A DNA stretch of 59,481 bases from an uncultured Acetatifactor sp. (GCF_910585425.1 NZ_CAJUCP010000031.1:1-59481); one strand, 5' to 3'. Shown: positions 26,414 to 34,805, numbered from the stretch's first letter. The notes: a model not told the origin generated them from the sequence alone. Numbers and translations are program-made.

Positions 26414-27385
26414 TCACCACTGGGCGGCGGCGGACAATGACCAGAGGTTCCGGATCTGGCTGCGCAGGGCGTCGAATTCCCACTGCTTTTCGCTGTTGCT
26501 CCTGCGGTTCGGGTCGTTGACGTAGAAGCCGTTCCCGTCATAGCCCCGGATCAGGATGAAATGCCCCTCTGTGGTAAAGTCCCCAGGGCCCATGCTGCAG
26601 ATGATTACTTTCCCGTCATCCAATGTCTGTTTCATCCTGTTTTCGTCCAGGGGCAGCTCCTCCCCCACAAGCCCAAGCTTGCCTGCGCCCTCTGTCCAGA
26701 AGCTCCATTTCGTCCCCGCGTCCTCCTCATAATATCCGTTGTCGTCCGCGAAGGCCGCCATCTCCCGGGGCGTCATGGCGGTATCTCCGGTGAAATGCAG
26801 ATAGGCCATGGTCATGCACACCGGCCCGCAGCCCGCAAGGCCTATCATGTTGCCGCCGTAGGCATTGTAGCCCCAGCGCTTGTCCCACTGCATCAGAAGG
26901 GGGACGCTGCCGCCCTGAATCTCCTGCGCCAGGTCTATGGGCTGGCTTTTGTAGGCTTCCCGCTGGGGATAGCTTTCCACATAGTCCGCCGCCTCCTCAT
27001 TGAGCTCCAAAAGCTCCGCCAGCTTTTCTCCGTACCTGTCCCCGTAGAGGGTGCCCGTATCCTCCTCCGGGAGTATCGGGCTTCCGGTCTCCTCCCTCCT
27101 GCTTCCCAGCGCCTCGCCCAGGGAAGCTGCCAGGGTGATCCCGCCCTTGACCATCGCCAATATGCCGAACACCAGGAACAGGCATACCGAAAACCTCAAA
27201 AATATCAGGGCCTGCCGCCTCCTCTTTCGCCTTCTGCGCATCTCCCTCTGGGCCGCTGCGCTGCGCATGGCCGTGCGGCTCCTGTTCTGCGGCCTGGGGC
27301 CTTGCTGCCTGGCTCTGGCGGCCCCGTCTCTTCTGGCTCTCCCGGCGGCCCCTCCTCTTTCCATCGTCCTGTAATATCCCATCAT
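26414..27385 (-). CDS. Membrane-anchored C39-like peptidase family protein
   Basis: 323 residues. A strongly basic N-terminus of about 55 residues (Arg-rich) precedes one membrane helix (about 59-84), so the rest should face outward. The C-terminal domain from about 150 is a papain-like C39_2 fold: catalytic Cys near 184 in GLAGCGPVCMTMAYL, His near 275 in GHFILIRGY and Asn/Asp in YVNDPNRRS. It probably cuts a peptide or cell-wall link at the surface. The ribosome site AGGAGG lies in a perfect hairpin (27391-27424), so translation may be regulated. Confidence 0.88.
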   Translation of the reverse strand: MMGYYRTMERGGAAGRARRDGAARARQQGPRPQNRSRTAMRSAAAQREMRRRRKRRRQALIFLRFSVCLFLVFGILAMVKGGITLAASLGEALGSRREETGSPILPEEDTGTLYGDRYGEKLAELLELNEEAADYVESYPQREAYKSQPIDLAQEIQGGSVPLLMQWDKRWGYNAYGGNMIGLAGCGPVCMTMAYLHFTGDTAMTPREMAAFADDNGYYEEDAGTKWSFWTEGAGKLGLVGEELPLDENRMKQTLDDGKVIICSMGPGDFTTEGHFILIRGYDGNGFYVNDPNRRSNSEKQWEFDALRSQIRNLWSLSAAAQW

Positions 27386-27390
27386 GAAAA

Positions 27391-27424
27391 CCTCCTGCTA
27401 TCTCGATTATAAAATAGCAGGAGG
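27391..27424 (-). promoter_or_regulatory. Hairpin that buries the ribosome site of the C39-like peptidase gene
   Basis: On the minus strand CCTCCTGCTAT (27424-27414) and ATAGCAGGAGG (27401-27391) form a perfect 11-bp stem. The second arm contains the AGGAGG site five bases before the ATG. The loop contains TATAAT, so a -10 box in the loop is an alternative reading. Confidence 0.6.
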
Positions 27425-27463
27425 CCCGGGTTTTTTACTTTTCTATTGTGTAAATGTTAAGAT

Positions 27464-27661
27464 TTAATAAAGCTTTGGGCGCGGCTCCCCAGAAAGCTGA
27501 TCCACGCTCACCCTCTCCTCGTCTCCAAAGACCAGGAACCCCGTCCCATTGTAATACTCATAGCCCACGATTTCCTGCAGGCCTCCCTTTCCCTCCCGCT
27601 TCGGCAGGTCCACCTTCGCGCCGATCGGATACCGCTGCACCATCTCCAGGAATGATATCAT
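27464..27661 (-). CDS. Small hypothetical protein, 65 aa
   Basis: 65 residues, ATG at 27661 after GGGGAAAGGGCG. The sequence looks like a small beta-rich protein (YPIGAKVDLP, VGYEYYNGTGFLVFGDEERVSVDQL) with no membrane segment. It is upstream of and co-directional with the C39-like peptidase gene. No family recognised. Confidence 0.55.
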   Translation of the reverse strand: MISFLEMVQRYPIGAKVDLPKREGKGGLQEIVGYEYYNGTGFLVFGDEERVSVDQLSGEPRPKLY

Positions 27662-27776
27662 CGCCCTTTCCCCTTTCCCGCTGCAAGGCCGCTGTGGGGG
27701 CCGAAGGTACTGCGCTCCGGTCCGGCCTTTTGCCTTTGGCAGGAGTCTTGCCGGTTTTAAGGGGATTTATACAGCC

Positions 27777-28955
27777 TCAATAGGCCCTGAACAGCTCCAC
27801 CGCCTTCCTGCCTATCCGGTAGACGGGCCCTTCCAGCTGCTTCCTGGCATTCTTCAGCTCCCGGCGGATCTCGATGTGCTGGGGACAGTGCCCCTCGCAT
27901 TTCCCGCATTCGATGCAATTGGAGGCCGCCGAGGAGTCCTTCCGCAGGGCGGTGCACATGAAATACTCCATGAACGCCCCCCGCTTCCCCTCGGAATAGC
28001 ATCTGTTGTAGGCCGCGAAGGTGCCCGGGATGTCCACGCCCCTGGGGCAGGGCATGCAGTAGCCGCAGCCCGTGCAGCCCACCTTCATCTTCGCGTCTAT
28101 GGCCCGCACCACGCTCCGCAGCATGTCCTCCTCCGCCTGGCCCATCTCGCCCACATGGCTCTCCGAGGCCGTCCGCAGATTGTCCTCCACCATCTCCTCG
28201 GAATTCATGCCGGACAGCACGCAGGTCACCTCCGGCTGGTTCCAGAGCCACCGAAACGCCCACTGGGCCGGCGTATGCTTCACGGGATACCGTTCAAAAA
28301 TCTCCTCCGCCTCTCCGGGCAGGCGGTTCACCAGCTTGCCGCCCCGCAGAGGCTCCATGATTATCACCGGCAGGCCCTTCTGATTGGCGTATTTCAGGCC
28401 TTTCCGGCCCGCCTGGCTGTTCTCGTCCATGTAATTGTACTGGATCTGGCAGAAGTCCCAGTCGTAGGCATCCACCAGCTGGCAGAACATGTCGGAATTC
28501 CCGTGGTAGGAGAAGCCGATCTGGCGGATGGCGCCGCTTTTTTTCTTCTCCTCCAGCCATTCCAGGATGCCCAGGGCCTTCAGGCGCTCCCAGGTCTTCA
28601 CGTCCGTCAGCATGTGCATCAGGTAGTAGTCCACATAATCCGTGCGCAGACGGCTCAGCTGCTCCCTGAAATATTTCTCACAGCTGTCCGCGGACTTGAT
28701 GAGGTAATGGGGCAGCTTGGTGGCGATGGATACCTGGCTGCGGATGTTGTTGCGCTCCAGAATCTCCCCCAGCGCCGCCTCGCTGCCGGGGTATACATAG
28801 GCGGTGTCGAAATAGTTCACGCCGCCCCGGTAGGCCGCCATGATCTCCTTCTCCGCTTTCTCCATGTGGATCCTGCCTGCCGTCCTGGAAAACCGCATGC
28901 AGCCGTAGCCCAAGGCGGAAATCCGGTTTCCGTATCTGTCTGTTCTGTAATTCAT
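27777..28955 (-). CDS. Aldo/keto reductase with C-terminal 4Fe-4S domain
   Basis: 392 residues; ATG at 28955 after GGGAGGATATCC. The N-terminal 280 residues are an AKR barrel with the catalytic Asp/Tyr in NYFDTAYVYP, Lys in ATKLPHY and His in YYLMHML. The C-terminus holds two ferredoxin-like clusters: CTGCGYCMPCP near 291 and CIECGKCEGHCP near 345. This AKR-ferredoxin type is common in anaerobes and is probably a redox enzyme using ferredoxin-type electrons; the substrate is unknown. Upstream lies a pair of 15-bp direct repeats. Confidence 0.93.
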   Translation of the reverse strand: MNYRTDRYGNRISALGYGCMRFSRTAGRIHMEKAEKEIMAAYRGGVNYFDTAYVYPGSEAALGEILERNNIRSQVSIATKLPHYLIKSADSCEKYFREQLSRLRTDYVDYYLMHMLTDVKTWERLKALGILEWLEEKKKSGAIRQIGFSYHGNSDMFCQLVDAYDWDFCQIQYNYMDENSQAGRKGLKYANQKGLPVIIMEPLRGGKLVNRLPGEAEEIFERYPVKHTPAQWAFRWLWNQPEVTCVLSGMNSEEMVEDNLRTASESHVGEMGQAEEDMLRSVVRAIDAKMKVGCTGCGYCMPCPRGVDIPGTFAAYNRCYSEGKRGAFMEYFMCTALRKDSSAASNCIECGKCEGHCPQHIEIRRELKNARKQLEGPVYRIGRKAVELFRAY

Positions 28956-28976
28956 GGATATCCTCCCATTCTGTTT

Positions 28977-29020
28977 TGTTTCGGCCAATCCTGTGCCCTG
29001 TTCTCTGTTTCGGCCAATCC
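28977..29020. repeat. Pair of 15-bp direct repeats upstream of the aldo/keto reductase
   Basis: TGTTTCGGCCAATCC occurs at 28977-28991 and again at 29006-29020, 29 bases apart, starting about 20 bases before the start codon of the reductase gene. It could be a short tandem duplication or a pair of regulator sites. Confidence 0.6.
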
Positions 29021-29088
29021 CGCGCTTTCCTGACAACAGGCGTCAGGGCTCTCCGATTCTATGCCATAGCCAATAGCCGCAGTAAAAA

Positions 29089-29994
29089 TCATTCCGTCTC
29101 CTCTGCAAGCAGGCTCTCCGGCTCGGCCTTGATCCGCCTCCACGTAGCCAGCTCCTCCGGTGTCAGCTCCCCCTCCAATACCACCGGGAATCTGCCGGGC
29201 GCGTTTATCTTGAACCACAAGGTGCCGTCTATCCCGCAGTCGCCGCATGTCCTGGGGCCAAGCAGGCCGAAATGTCCCAGCCGGGGCGGATAGTCCCAGC
29301 CGCTGTCATAGGCATCCCCGGCCGTGAGGAACTCCTTCCTGCCGCAGACCTCACAATAGTGCCAGAATGGTCTGACGGACATGCTTTCCACCAGTTCCTT
29401 TCTTCTGCGCCGGGCCTCGTCCTCCTCCCGGATGCCTTCCGCCTCCCGGGCAAGCTCCTCTTTTGCCCTCTCCAGGATCTCAGGCCTGGGCGCATCCATC
29501 CGCAGCGTTACGGCTCCGTCCACGGCCTCATATATCCTGTCGAAGCCTTCCGCGGGATTGGGGAACTCCAGCTCCGCCGCTTCACGTCCGTACCCCTCAC
29601 AGCTGCCCTTAAGCCCCCTGCTTTCCAGATTCGCCTTCCAGCGGGAATCGCCGGGGCGCATGACATATACCTCGATCCGGGCCTCCGCCGCCTGTCTGAT
29701 CCTTTCGATATACGTGATGCGCCGTTTCGCTTTGTAGAAGGTCTGCTCCACGACCACGTCCCGGCCCGCCGACAGTCTTTCCACGATATCCTCCAGCAGC
29801 ATGTCCTGGGCCCTCATAAGGCAGCGGAACCGGGCTCCGAAGGGAATCGAATCGCCGAATCCGGCTTCCTGGTATGCGCGCTGCTGGTAATCGTATATAT
29901 TCAGAATATCGACATCTCTTCCGGAATAATTCATATTGATGAAATAAGTTTTGCCGGAGGCTGTGGCTCCGATCACAAATGTCACTGTCTGCAC
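29089..29994 (-). CDS. P-loop (zeta-like) kinase with C-terminal zinc ribbon
   Basis: 301 residues with a GTG start at 29994 behind AAGGAGG. Residues 9-16 are a Walker A motif (GATASGKT), and EQTFYKAKRRITYIERIR with VYVMRPGDSRW resembles zeta-toxin/AAA_33 kinases that phosphorylate small molecules. A charged helical segment (about 170-205, likely coiled coil) leads to a zinc ribbon: Cys214, Cys217, Cys250 and Cys253. The combination of kinase and zinc ribbon is not one I know. No antitoxin-like partner is adjacent, only a 20-codon frame directly upstream. Confidence 0.7.
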   Translation of the reverse strand: MQTVTFVIGATASGKTYFINMNYSGRDVDILNIYDYQQRAYQEAGFGDSIPFGARFRCLMRAQDMLLEDIVERLSAGRDVVVEQTFYKAKRRITYIERIRQAAEARIEVYVMRPGDSRWKANLESRGLKGSCEGYGREAAELEFPNPAEGFDRIYEAVDGAVTLRMDAPRPEILERAKEELAREAEGIREEDEARRRRKELVESMSVRPFWHYCEVCGRKEFLTAGDAYDSGWDYPPRLGHFGLLGPRTCGDCGIDGTLWFKINAPGRFPVVLEGELTPEELATWRRIKAEPESLLAEETE

Positions 29995-30009
29995 AGGCTT
30001 TGTCCCTCC

Positions 30010-30072
30010 TTAAACGGGTTCAATTGCAGTCCTTGAGATGTACTGCCGCACTTCCTGAAATGTGATTGCCAT
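30010..30072 (-). CDS. Very short ORF (20 aa) with a strong ribosome site
   Basis: An ATG at 30072 follows GGGGAGGAGG at good spacing and opens a 20-codon frame (MAITFQEVRQ..., ending TAA at 30010) that closes just before the ribosome site of the kinase gene. It may be a leader peptide, or the preserved N-terminus of a gene whose remainder was deleted. Confidence 0.35.
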   Translation of the reverse strand: MAITFQEVRQYISRTAIEPV

Positions 30073-30086
30073 CTGTACCTCCTCCC

Positions 30087-31163
30087 CTAGTCCCACCACA
30101 ACGTGAACGTGCGTTCTCTCATCATATAGGACACCAGCTCCTCCGGCCTGCAGTCTACAATCTCCGCATGGAGCCCGGCGGCTTGTGCTATGATTTCCCC
30201 GGCCTGTTCTGCCGACAGGCTGGGGCACTGGAATGTCAGGGTATCGTGGGAGATTCTTGTGAGCTCCGCGCCGTAGCTTTCCTGCCATTGCTTTGCTTTT
30301 TCCTTCATGGTCTGGCAGTCAGGGCATGCGTTGAAGTCGCCCCAGTACCATTCAAGGAAATCGAATGCCTGATAGGTATGCTCTATTTCAAACCGCACAG
30401 GGATGGTCTTGGCTTCGTTCCTTCTGCCGTTATCCGGGGAATGGTCATAGAAATACCCGGACAGGCCTTTTCTTACGTTCTCCAGTATCCACAGGAACAT
30501 ATACGGCGCGTCGATGAGGCATTCAATCTCTTTATGCTTGTCTGTATCCGCAGGGACATTTCTTTTGAACATCAGCTCCGGGTCAACGTCATGGCTCCAT
30601 TTTCCTGTGGCCTCGTCGAAAATATGGACCATGATTTTTTCATGCGCTCTCGTGGAATCATCGGCAGTTTTCCGATGCTCCTCTTCCAACTGTGCGGCTG
30701 CTTTGACGTAGGCGTCCCTTGCCTGATTCCAGGCCCGATATATGCCGATCCATTCATCGCTGTCGTGAAAGCCATCGCAACCTCTCATAATGAAATAATG
30801 TTCATGGCAGGACTCCAGTTCCGCTGTATAGGCCCACATGTAGTTGTTCCAGTATGCTAAGATTTCTTCCTCCGGCAAAGCGCCTGGTTCATCATAGAGA
30901 AAGGCGGTCAGCTCCTGTTCCGCCCTGTCCACCTCCCGCATAAGCGCCCTGTTCTTCGGGTCGGCTTTTATGATGTCGAACATGCGCTTTATGGTGTGGG
31001 TATAGCCGTTCTGGCCGTATGCCTCTCTGCCCTGCTGCCGGATACTCTGCTTTGTCTGACGTGTTGCATTATGTTTGATGATATGCTCTACTTCCTCGCC
31101 TATCCATGCCATCTGTTCATTGAATGTCCTTGGGAAGTAGGTTTCTTTGTCTTTTATCTCCAT
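30087..31163 (-). CDS. Hypothetical protein with DUF4253-like C-terminus
   Basis: 358 residues; ATG at 31163 after TGGAGG, overlapping the preceding gene by ten bases. The first 230 residues are charged and mostly helical, with no membrane segment and no family recognised. The last 80 (ACPDCQTMKEKAKQW, YGAELTRISHDTLTF, ...FTLWWD at the very end) resemble the DUF4253 family by its ELxxISHDTL pattern and terminal WWD. Function unknown. Part of a run of unknown genes in the same direction. Confidence 0.7.
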   Translation of the reverse strand: MEIKDKETYFPRTFNEQMAWIGEEVEHIIKHNATRQTKQSIRQQGREAYGQNGYTHTIKRMFDIIKADPKNRALMREVDRAEQELTAFLYDEPGALPEEEILAYWNNYMWAYTAELESCHEHYFIMRGCDGFHDSDEWIGIYRAWNQARDAYVKAAAQLEEEHRKTADDSTRAHEKIMVHIFDEATGKWSHDVDPELMFKRNVPADTDKHKEIECLIDAPYMFLWILENVRKGLSGYFYDHSPDNGRRNEAKTIPVRFEIEHTYQAFDFLEWYWGDFNACPDCQTMKEKAKQWQESYGAELTRISHDTLTFQCPSLSAEQAGEIIAQAAGLHAEIVDCRPEELVSYMMRERTFTLWWD

Positions 31164-32317
31164 GCATCCTCCAATTTATCCACAATCGCTGCTGCCCTGC
31201 TTATATCTGCGGAGCAGGTGCGGATTTGTTCTTTGACTGCCGCAATCACTTCCCCATATCCATCATAGACCCGCTCTGTCAGGAACACCTTCTGCGTGAG
31301 AAGTGCATACACATCAGGAAATTTCATGGAAATCTCCAGCATGGCTGTCATAAACACTCCTCGCCGGGCAATTCCTCTGTTTATGTTTCTGCACAGATCC
31401 TCCAATTCCTCTTTTTTCGGCAAGACATTTTTATCATCCCATATGCCCAAGGAATCCCATGTCTGCATTTTCAGCCTGTGAGAATCACACAGAGGCCGCA
31501 CTTCATAGATACCTTCAGCGCTCTTTTCCACATAATCCCAGAGAAATGAAAAGTTGATATATCTATTAAAGCGCTTCTCCCTCTCCTTCGAATCTTCTCC
31601 GAAATATTTGGCTTTGCCGTCACAGTCATGGAGCAAATTGAAGAGCGATAAATCCGCGTAATCCCGTATCTCCTTTGCCATGCCGCGGCTTCTGTTATAA
31701 CCGCCCGGGATGAGCACCAGATTTCCCATCGAATGTGTAAGATTCACGAAACGGGAGAGCTCCTCATTCTTCACAAGCTGTTCGATAAATCCTTTTCCAT
31801 ACAGACAGTACAACTGTATGCAGAAGCGTATGCTCGCATTCCCGCCGGGCATTATGTGTTGTTTATATTCCGAATCATTTTCTACTATATTATGGATATA
31901 TCGGTTCAACGTCGTCTGTACAGAATTAAATGTATCCCCGCCCAGCACACCGATTGGTTCCACTGCCCGATAAAGGGAACTGTCCCCCTCTTTCCAGCCC
32001 CAAAGCTGCTGATACAGATCTATAGCCAATCTGCATCTGCCGTCCCAGCCATCGCAGTCTGGAAGATCATACTTCCGGTAACTGTCCACGCAAAAATTCG
32101 CCGCCTCATGGTAGCAGCCCTCCGCCCATCTCTCGTCAAGTCCGCTCTTTTCCACCTCCTTCAATATATGGTCACCCAGGGCTGTGGACTTATATACAAG
32201 ATACCTTTCAAATAACGGCAAGGCCTTGTAATCTTCATAGTCACATTCCAGTTCAAAGTTATAGGTGGATGGGCTTGCACAGTCCTGCATCAGTTTTTTA
32301 ATATTTCGGTATGCCAT
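31154..32317 (-). CDS. Hypothetical protein, 387 aa
   Basis: 387 residues; ATG at 32317 with AAGGAG nine bases upstream. No membrane segment or signal peptide. Patterns such as YNFELECDYEDY at the N-terminus and LTHSMGNLVLIPGGYNRSRGM in the middle recall the DUF6994-like group, only by eye. Lower GC than the flanking metabolic genes. It overlaps the following gene (DUF4253-like) by ten bases, so the two are probably co-translated. Confidence 0.7.
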   Translation of the reverse strand: MAYRNIKKLMQDCASPSTYNFELECDYEDYKALPLFERYLVYKSTALGDHILKEVEKSGLDERWAEGCYHEAANFCVDSYRKYDLPDCDGWDGRCRLAIDLYQQLWGWKEGDSSLYRAVEPIGVLGGDTFNSVQTTLNRYIHNIVENDSEYKQHIMPGGNASIRFCIQLYCLYGKGFIEQLVKNEELSRFVNLTHSMGNLVLIPGGYNRSRGMAKEIRDYADLSLFNLLHDCDGKAKYFGEDSKEREKRFNRYINFSFLWDYVEKSAEGIYEVRPLCDSHRLKMQTWDSLGIWDDKNVLPKKEELEDLCRNINRGIARRGVFMTAMLEISMKFPDVYALLTQKVFLTERVYDGYGEVIAAVKEQIRTCSADISRAAAIVDKLEDAWR

Positions 32318-32336
32318 AATCCGTCTCTCCTTCCTT

Positions 32337-32903
32337 TCACACATATTCTCTTTCGCCGAGAATCTCCGTCTTCACCCTCATTATGGCCTGTTCCGCGCTC
32401 ATTTCTCCGAGAAGCACACAGAAGATGTGGGCACTCAGCATTTCGAGCACATCCGGACAGGCGCCAGTGACATAGTCTTCGGTCTCCAATGGCGCCACTT
32501 CATAAAAATCGTAAGGGATCATGGTAGTCATGACAATATCGAAATCCTCCGTCACGTAGAACCGCGAAGTATAAAGATAATTGGGGCTATAAAGAGCGCC
32601 GCCTTCCCCGTCATCCATGCTGACCCAGAGTCTTTCGTTAATAAAATTCAGCAGTTTAAGCAGGTCATCACGGTTCTTGCTTTCCCTGCACCACTGCTGT
32701 CCATTTATATTATAATAGACACGGCATTCCATGAGATCTTGGTAAAACCAGATACATGCCTCCAGCACCTTGTCAGGGCAACAGTCGCAGCCTTCATATA
32801 GCATAGTGTATCGGCTTACACCATCATCAGTATCTTCCTGATACTTTATGAAGTGCTCTTTCAGATATTTCTTCATCTTAGATTTCGCCTGTAAGCTTGT
32901 CAT
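32337..32903 (-). CDS. Hypothetical protein, 188 aa
   Basis: 188 residues from ATG 32903, which has a strong GGGAGG; the frame stays open for 49 more codons upstream without a ribosome site. No family recognised. It contains Cys-rich YEGCDCCPDKVLEAC and an acidic C-terminus with HIFCVLLGEMSAEQAI. The next gene starts 20 bases downstream. A second short frame with its own ribosome site overlaps the upstream extension (33005-33127), which could mean a frameshifted longer gene. Confidence 0.65.
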   Translation of the reverse strand: MTSLQAKSKMKKYLKEHFIKYQEDTDDGVSRYTMLYEGCDCCPDKVLEACIWFYQDLMECRVYYNINGQQWCRESKNRDDLLKLLNFINERLWVSMDDGEGGALYSPNYLYTSRFYVTEDFDIVMTTMIPYDFYEVAPLETEDYVTGACPDVLEMLSAHIFCVLLGEMSAEQAIMRVKTEILGEREYV

Positions 32904-33004
32904 AAAAAATCCTCCCACGCGGTCTTCCACGCTCTTCAAAGCTTCATCATTCCTCATTCGTTCTTCATCGCCCCGGTCTTCCCGGTTCCCATTCAAGCGC
33001 TGTC

Positions 33005-33127
33005 TTAAAGACTTAAAGAAAAATTCTTTGAATGCTGCCCCCTTTTCCATCTGTTCTGCATGTTCTGCAACACCTCTGCAGCCACTATGCGCCCAGAACT
33101 AAACCTCACTTTCTTTTCTTCTCCCAT
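33005..33127 (-). CDS. Short hypothetical ORF (40 aa), possibly the 5' part of a frameshifted gene
   Basis: ATG at 33127 with AAAGGAG upstream opens a 40-codon frame (MGEEKKVRFSSGRIVAAEV...) that ends at 33005. The next gene's frame is open over the same bases in another register. A single frameshift near 33050 would join them into one protein of about 260 residues. Either a small basic protein or a decayed gene. Confidence 0.35.
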   Translation of the reverse strand: MGEEKKVRFSSGRIVAAEVLQNMQNRWKRGQHSKNFSLSL

Positions 33128-33230
33128 CTTTTTTCTCCTTTCGAAAAAAAGTCCTGAATCCGTGAGACTAACTTTCCACCATACCGGCATAGAATTTATC
33201 TATTAATGCATTAACCAGTATCTATATCAT

Positions 33231-33259
33231 ATTTTAACATACGCCAAGCAGAAATACAA
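33231..33259 (-). promoter_or_regulatory. Candidate promoter of the minus-strand unknown-gene operon
   Basis: On the minus strand TTGTAT (33254-33259) and TAAAAT (33231-33236), spacer 17, about 100 bases before the first start codon. It is back to back with the plus-strand promoter at 33296. Confidence 0.45.
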
Positions 33260-33295
33260 GTCCCAAAAAACAGATACTCCCCCCTCATCATACCC

Positions 33296-33324
33296 TTGAC
33301 TTCGGGCCGCGGACAGTTTATATT
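33296..33324 (+). promoter_or_regulatory. Promoter of the 142-aa hypothetical gene
   Basis: TTGACT (33296-33301) and TATATT (33319-33324), spacer 17, followed 40 bases later by AGGGGACAGACA and the ATG at 33366. Confidence 0.65.
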
Positions 33325-33365
33325 ACTCTTATCGGGATGCTGAAAAGAACAAAAGGGGACAGACA

Positions 33366-33794
33366 ATGAATGAATATATTACAAGCGCACATTTCGTACG
33401 CTCAAAAGAAAGCGTCAGCGAACACAAAGAACTGATTGAGGACTGCAGGGTCAAATTCAATGAGCGTAGCCAAAGCAGCTCCAACTATAAGGTTATACAC
33501 AATATTACGTATCCGAACGATTATGTCATGGAAATACGCTGGGGTTCCGCAAATCCAATCGATGTCCTGCAGGCCGGACGCACTTTGCGGCTGTTCGCAG
33601 ATGAATTGCTGAAATCCGAGATAATGCAGAAAAAGGTCGTCAGCGGCAAATTTCTGTCTTATCACACAATCAATGCCAGCCCCAATGACGCTTCTCTGTC
33701 AGATATTGAAATGATCGAGAGACTTGCCAATCTCCTGAGAACCAATCCTTCCAGTGAGCGGATCAAAGAAATCAGAGAAATTTTACTGCGATAG
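33366..33794 (+). CDS. Hypothetical protein, 142 aa
   Basis: 142 residues, alpha/beta in appearance, no membrane segment. The ATG follows AGGGG at good spacing and a clear promoter precedes it. No family recognised. It is the only plus-strand gene inside the minus-strand stretch of unknown genes (29.1-34.5 kb). Confidence 0.6.
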   Translation: MNEYITSAHFVRSKESVSEHKELIEDCRVKFNERSQSSSNYKVIHNITYPNDYVMEIRWGSANPIDVLQAGRTLRLFADELLKSEIMQKKVVSGKFLSYHTINASPNDASLSDIEMIERLANLLRTNPSSERIKEIREILLR

Positions 33795-33845
33795 AATTAG
33801 GGAAAGCGAGAGCCGGAACCGCATGCGCGAAATCATTGAAAAGGC

Positions 33846-34076
33846 TTACCTTTCCCACTCCTTCAGCCTCCCGATTTTCTCCGCGTCCCTTCGCGTCCAC
33901 CGGATTACATAGTCGTTGATGTCCCAGGTCTCGTATATCTTTTTATACAATTTGCGCTTGCCGGTGGAAAATGTGTCATTTGGGGCGCGGCGGACTTTCC
34001 TGTTGGCAATCCTCTTTCCATCTGATTGATAGCCCCCGTCCTTATAAATCGGTGTCTTTTTGAAGCTCCTGCTCAT
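33846..34076 (-). CDS. Small basic hypothetical protein, 76 aa
   Basis: 76 residues, rich in Lys and Arg (MSRSFKKTPIYKDGG, KRIANRKVRR), ATG at 34076 after GGGGGGCGGAT. Similar short basic proteins with an MSRSxKKTP opening occur in many Firmicutes as conserved hypotheticals. It ends with two Trp-containing motifs (YETWDINDYVIRW). It lies 20 bases behind the 147-aa gene and probably shares its transcript. Confidence 0.6.
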   Translation of the reverse strand: MSRSFKKTPIYKDGGYQSDGKRIANRKVRRAPNDTFSTGKRKLYKKIYETWDINDYVIRWTRRDAEKIGRLKEWER

Positions 34077-34096
34077 ATCCGCCCCCCTGCCTCTGT

Positions 34097-34540
34097 TTAA
34101 TCCAGCAGATGCCCCTCTCTATAACAGCATTCCAGATAATTCGGATTCTGATAATAGACATCTGTCTGGAAATCGGATATCTCATCGCTGATGAAGGACG
34201 AAAAAATCTTCATGAGCTCGGCCACCTCTCCGCCGGGCTCCGCGCAGTCTTCAATCATTATGCTGTACAGCTTCCCGATATCCTGAAAACCGGGGACTAC
34301 ATATTTGCATTCTGTAATCGTATCGAAGTCTCCGTTGGAGATTCCATACTGTTCTATCACCTCATCGCTTACCTGCTCAAAGGAAATGCAATGATTTACC
34401 TCCGCATCATAAAGAAGCTTCTCCACACCGCTTTTCCCCAATATTCCAGCGATGATTCCCCGCCTGTTCTTCGTCTCCCGCGCGATATACTCAATCAATG
34501 AACACACATAAAAATAATCATTTCTTTCTTTTTCGGTCAT
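34097..34540 (-). CDS. Conserved hypothetical protein, 147 aa
   Basis: 147 residues from ATG 34540 with AAAGGAG about 12 bases upstream (an ATG seven codons earlier has no ribosome site). The pattern NDYFYVCSLIEYIARETKNRRGIIAGILGKSGVEKLL, followed by an ISNGDFDTITECKYVVPGFQDIGKLY segment, looks like a conserved family in Lachnospiraceae and Bacteroides of unknown function that often sits with mobile or immunity genes (recollection, not shown here). No membrane segment. Confidence 0.65.
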   Translation of the reverse strand: MTEKERNDYFYVCSLIEYIARETKNRRGIIAGILGKSGVEKLLYDAEVNHCISFEQVSDEVIEQYGISNGDFDTITECKYVVPGFQDIGKLYSIMIEDCAEPGGEVAELMKIFSSFISDEISDFQTDVYYQNPNYLECCYREGHLLD

Positions 34541-34693
34541 ACAGGATTTCACTCCTTTCATAAGTCAGGCAGTTCAGCGCCGATAATTTATATCTTGTTT
34601 TCCGTATCTCAGGAAATTCAACCCTCTGTTTGCTGGCATGATAAAGAACCACGGCAAAACCATCCTTTCCAAGCAATCCATTCATTTTTTGAC

Positions 34694-34722
34694 TTGCTGC
34701 CGCGTGAACGGCCTGTTACAAT
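34694..34722 (+). promoter_or_regulatory. Candidate promoter of the MBL-fold hydrolase gene
   Basis: TTGCTG (34694-34699) and TACAAT (34717-34722), spacer 17, about 84 bases before the ATG at 34806. Confidence 0.45.
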
Positions 34723-34805
34723 ATTACTACAAAATCATCGGAGGCACAATATGGCTGCATCGGAAAGTTGCGCCCATGGCCTGCCCGGACAGGAGGAAAT
34801 CACAT

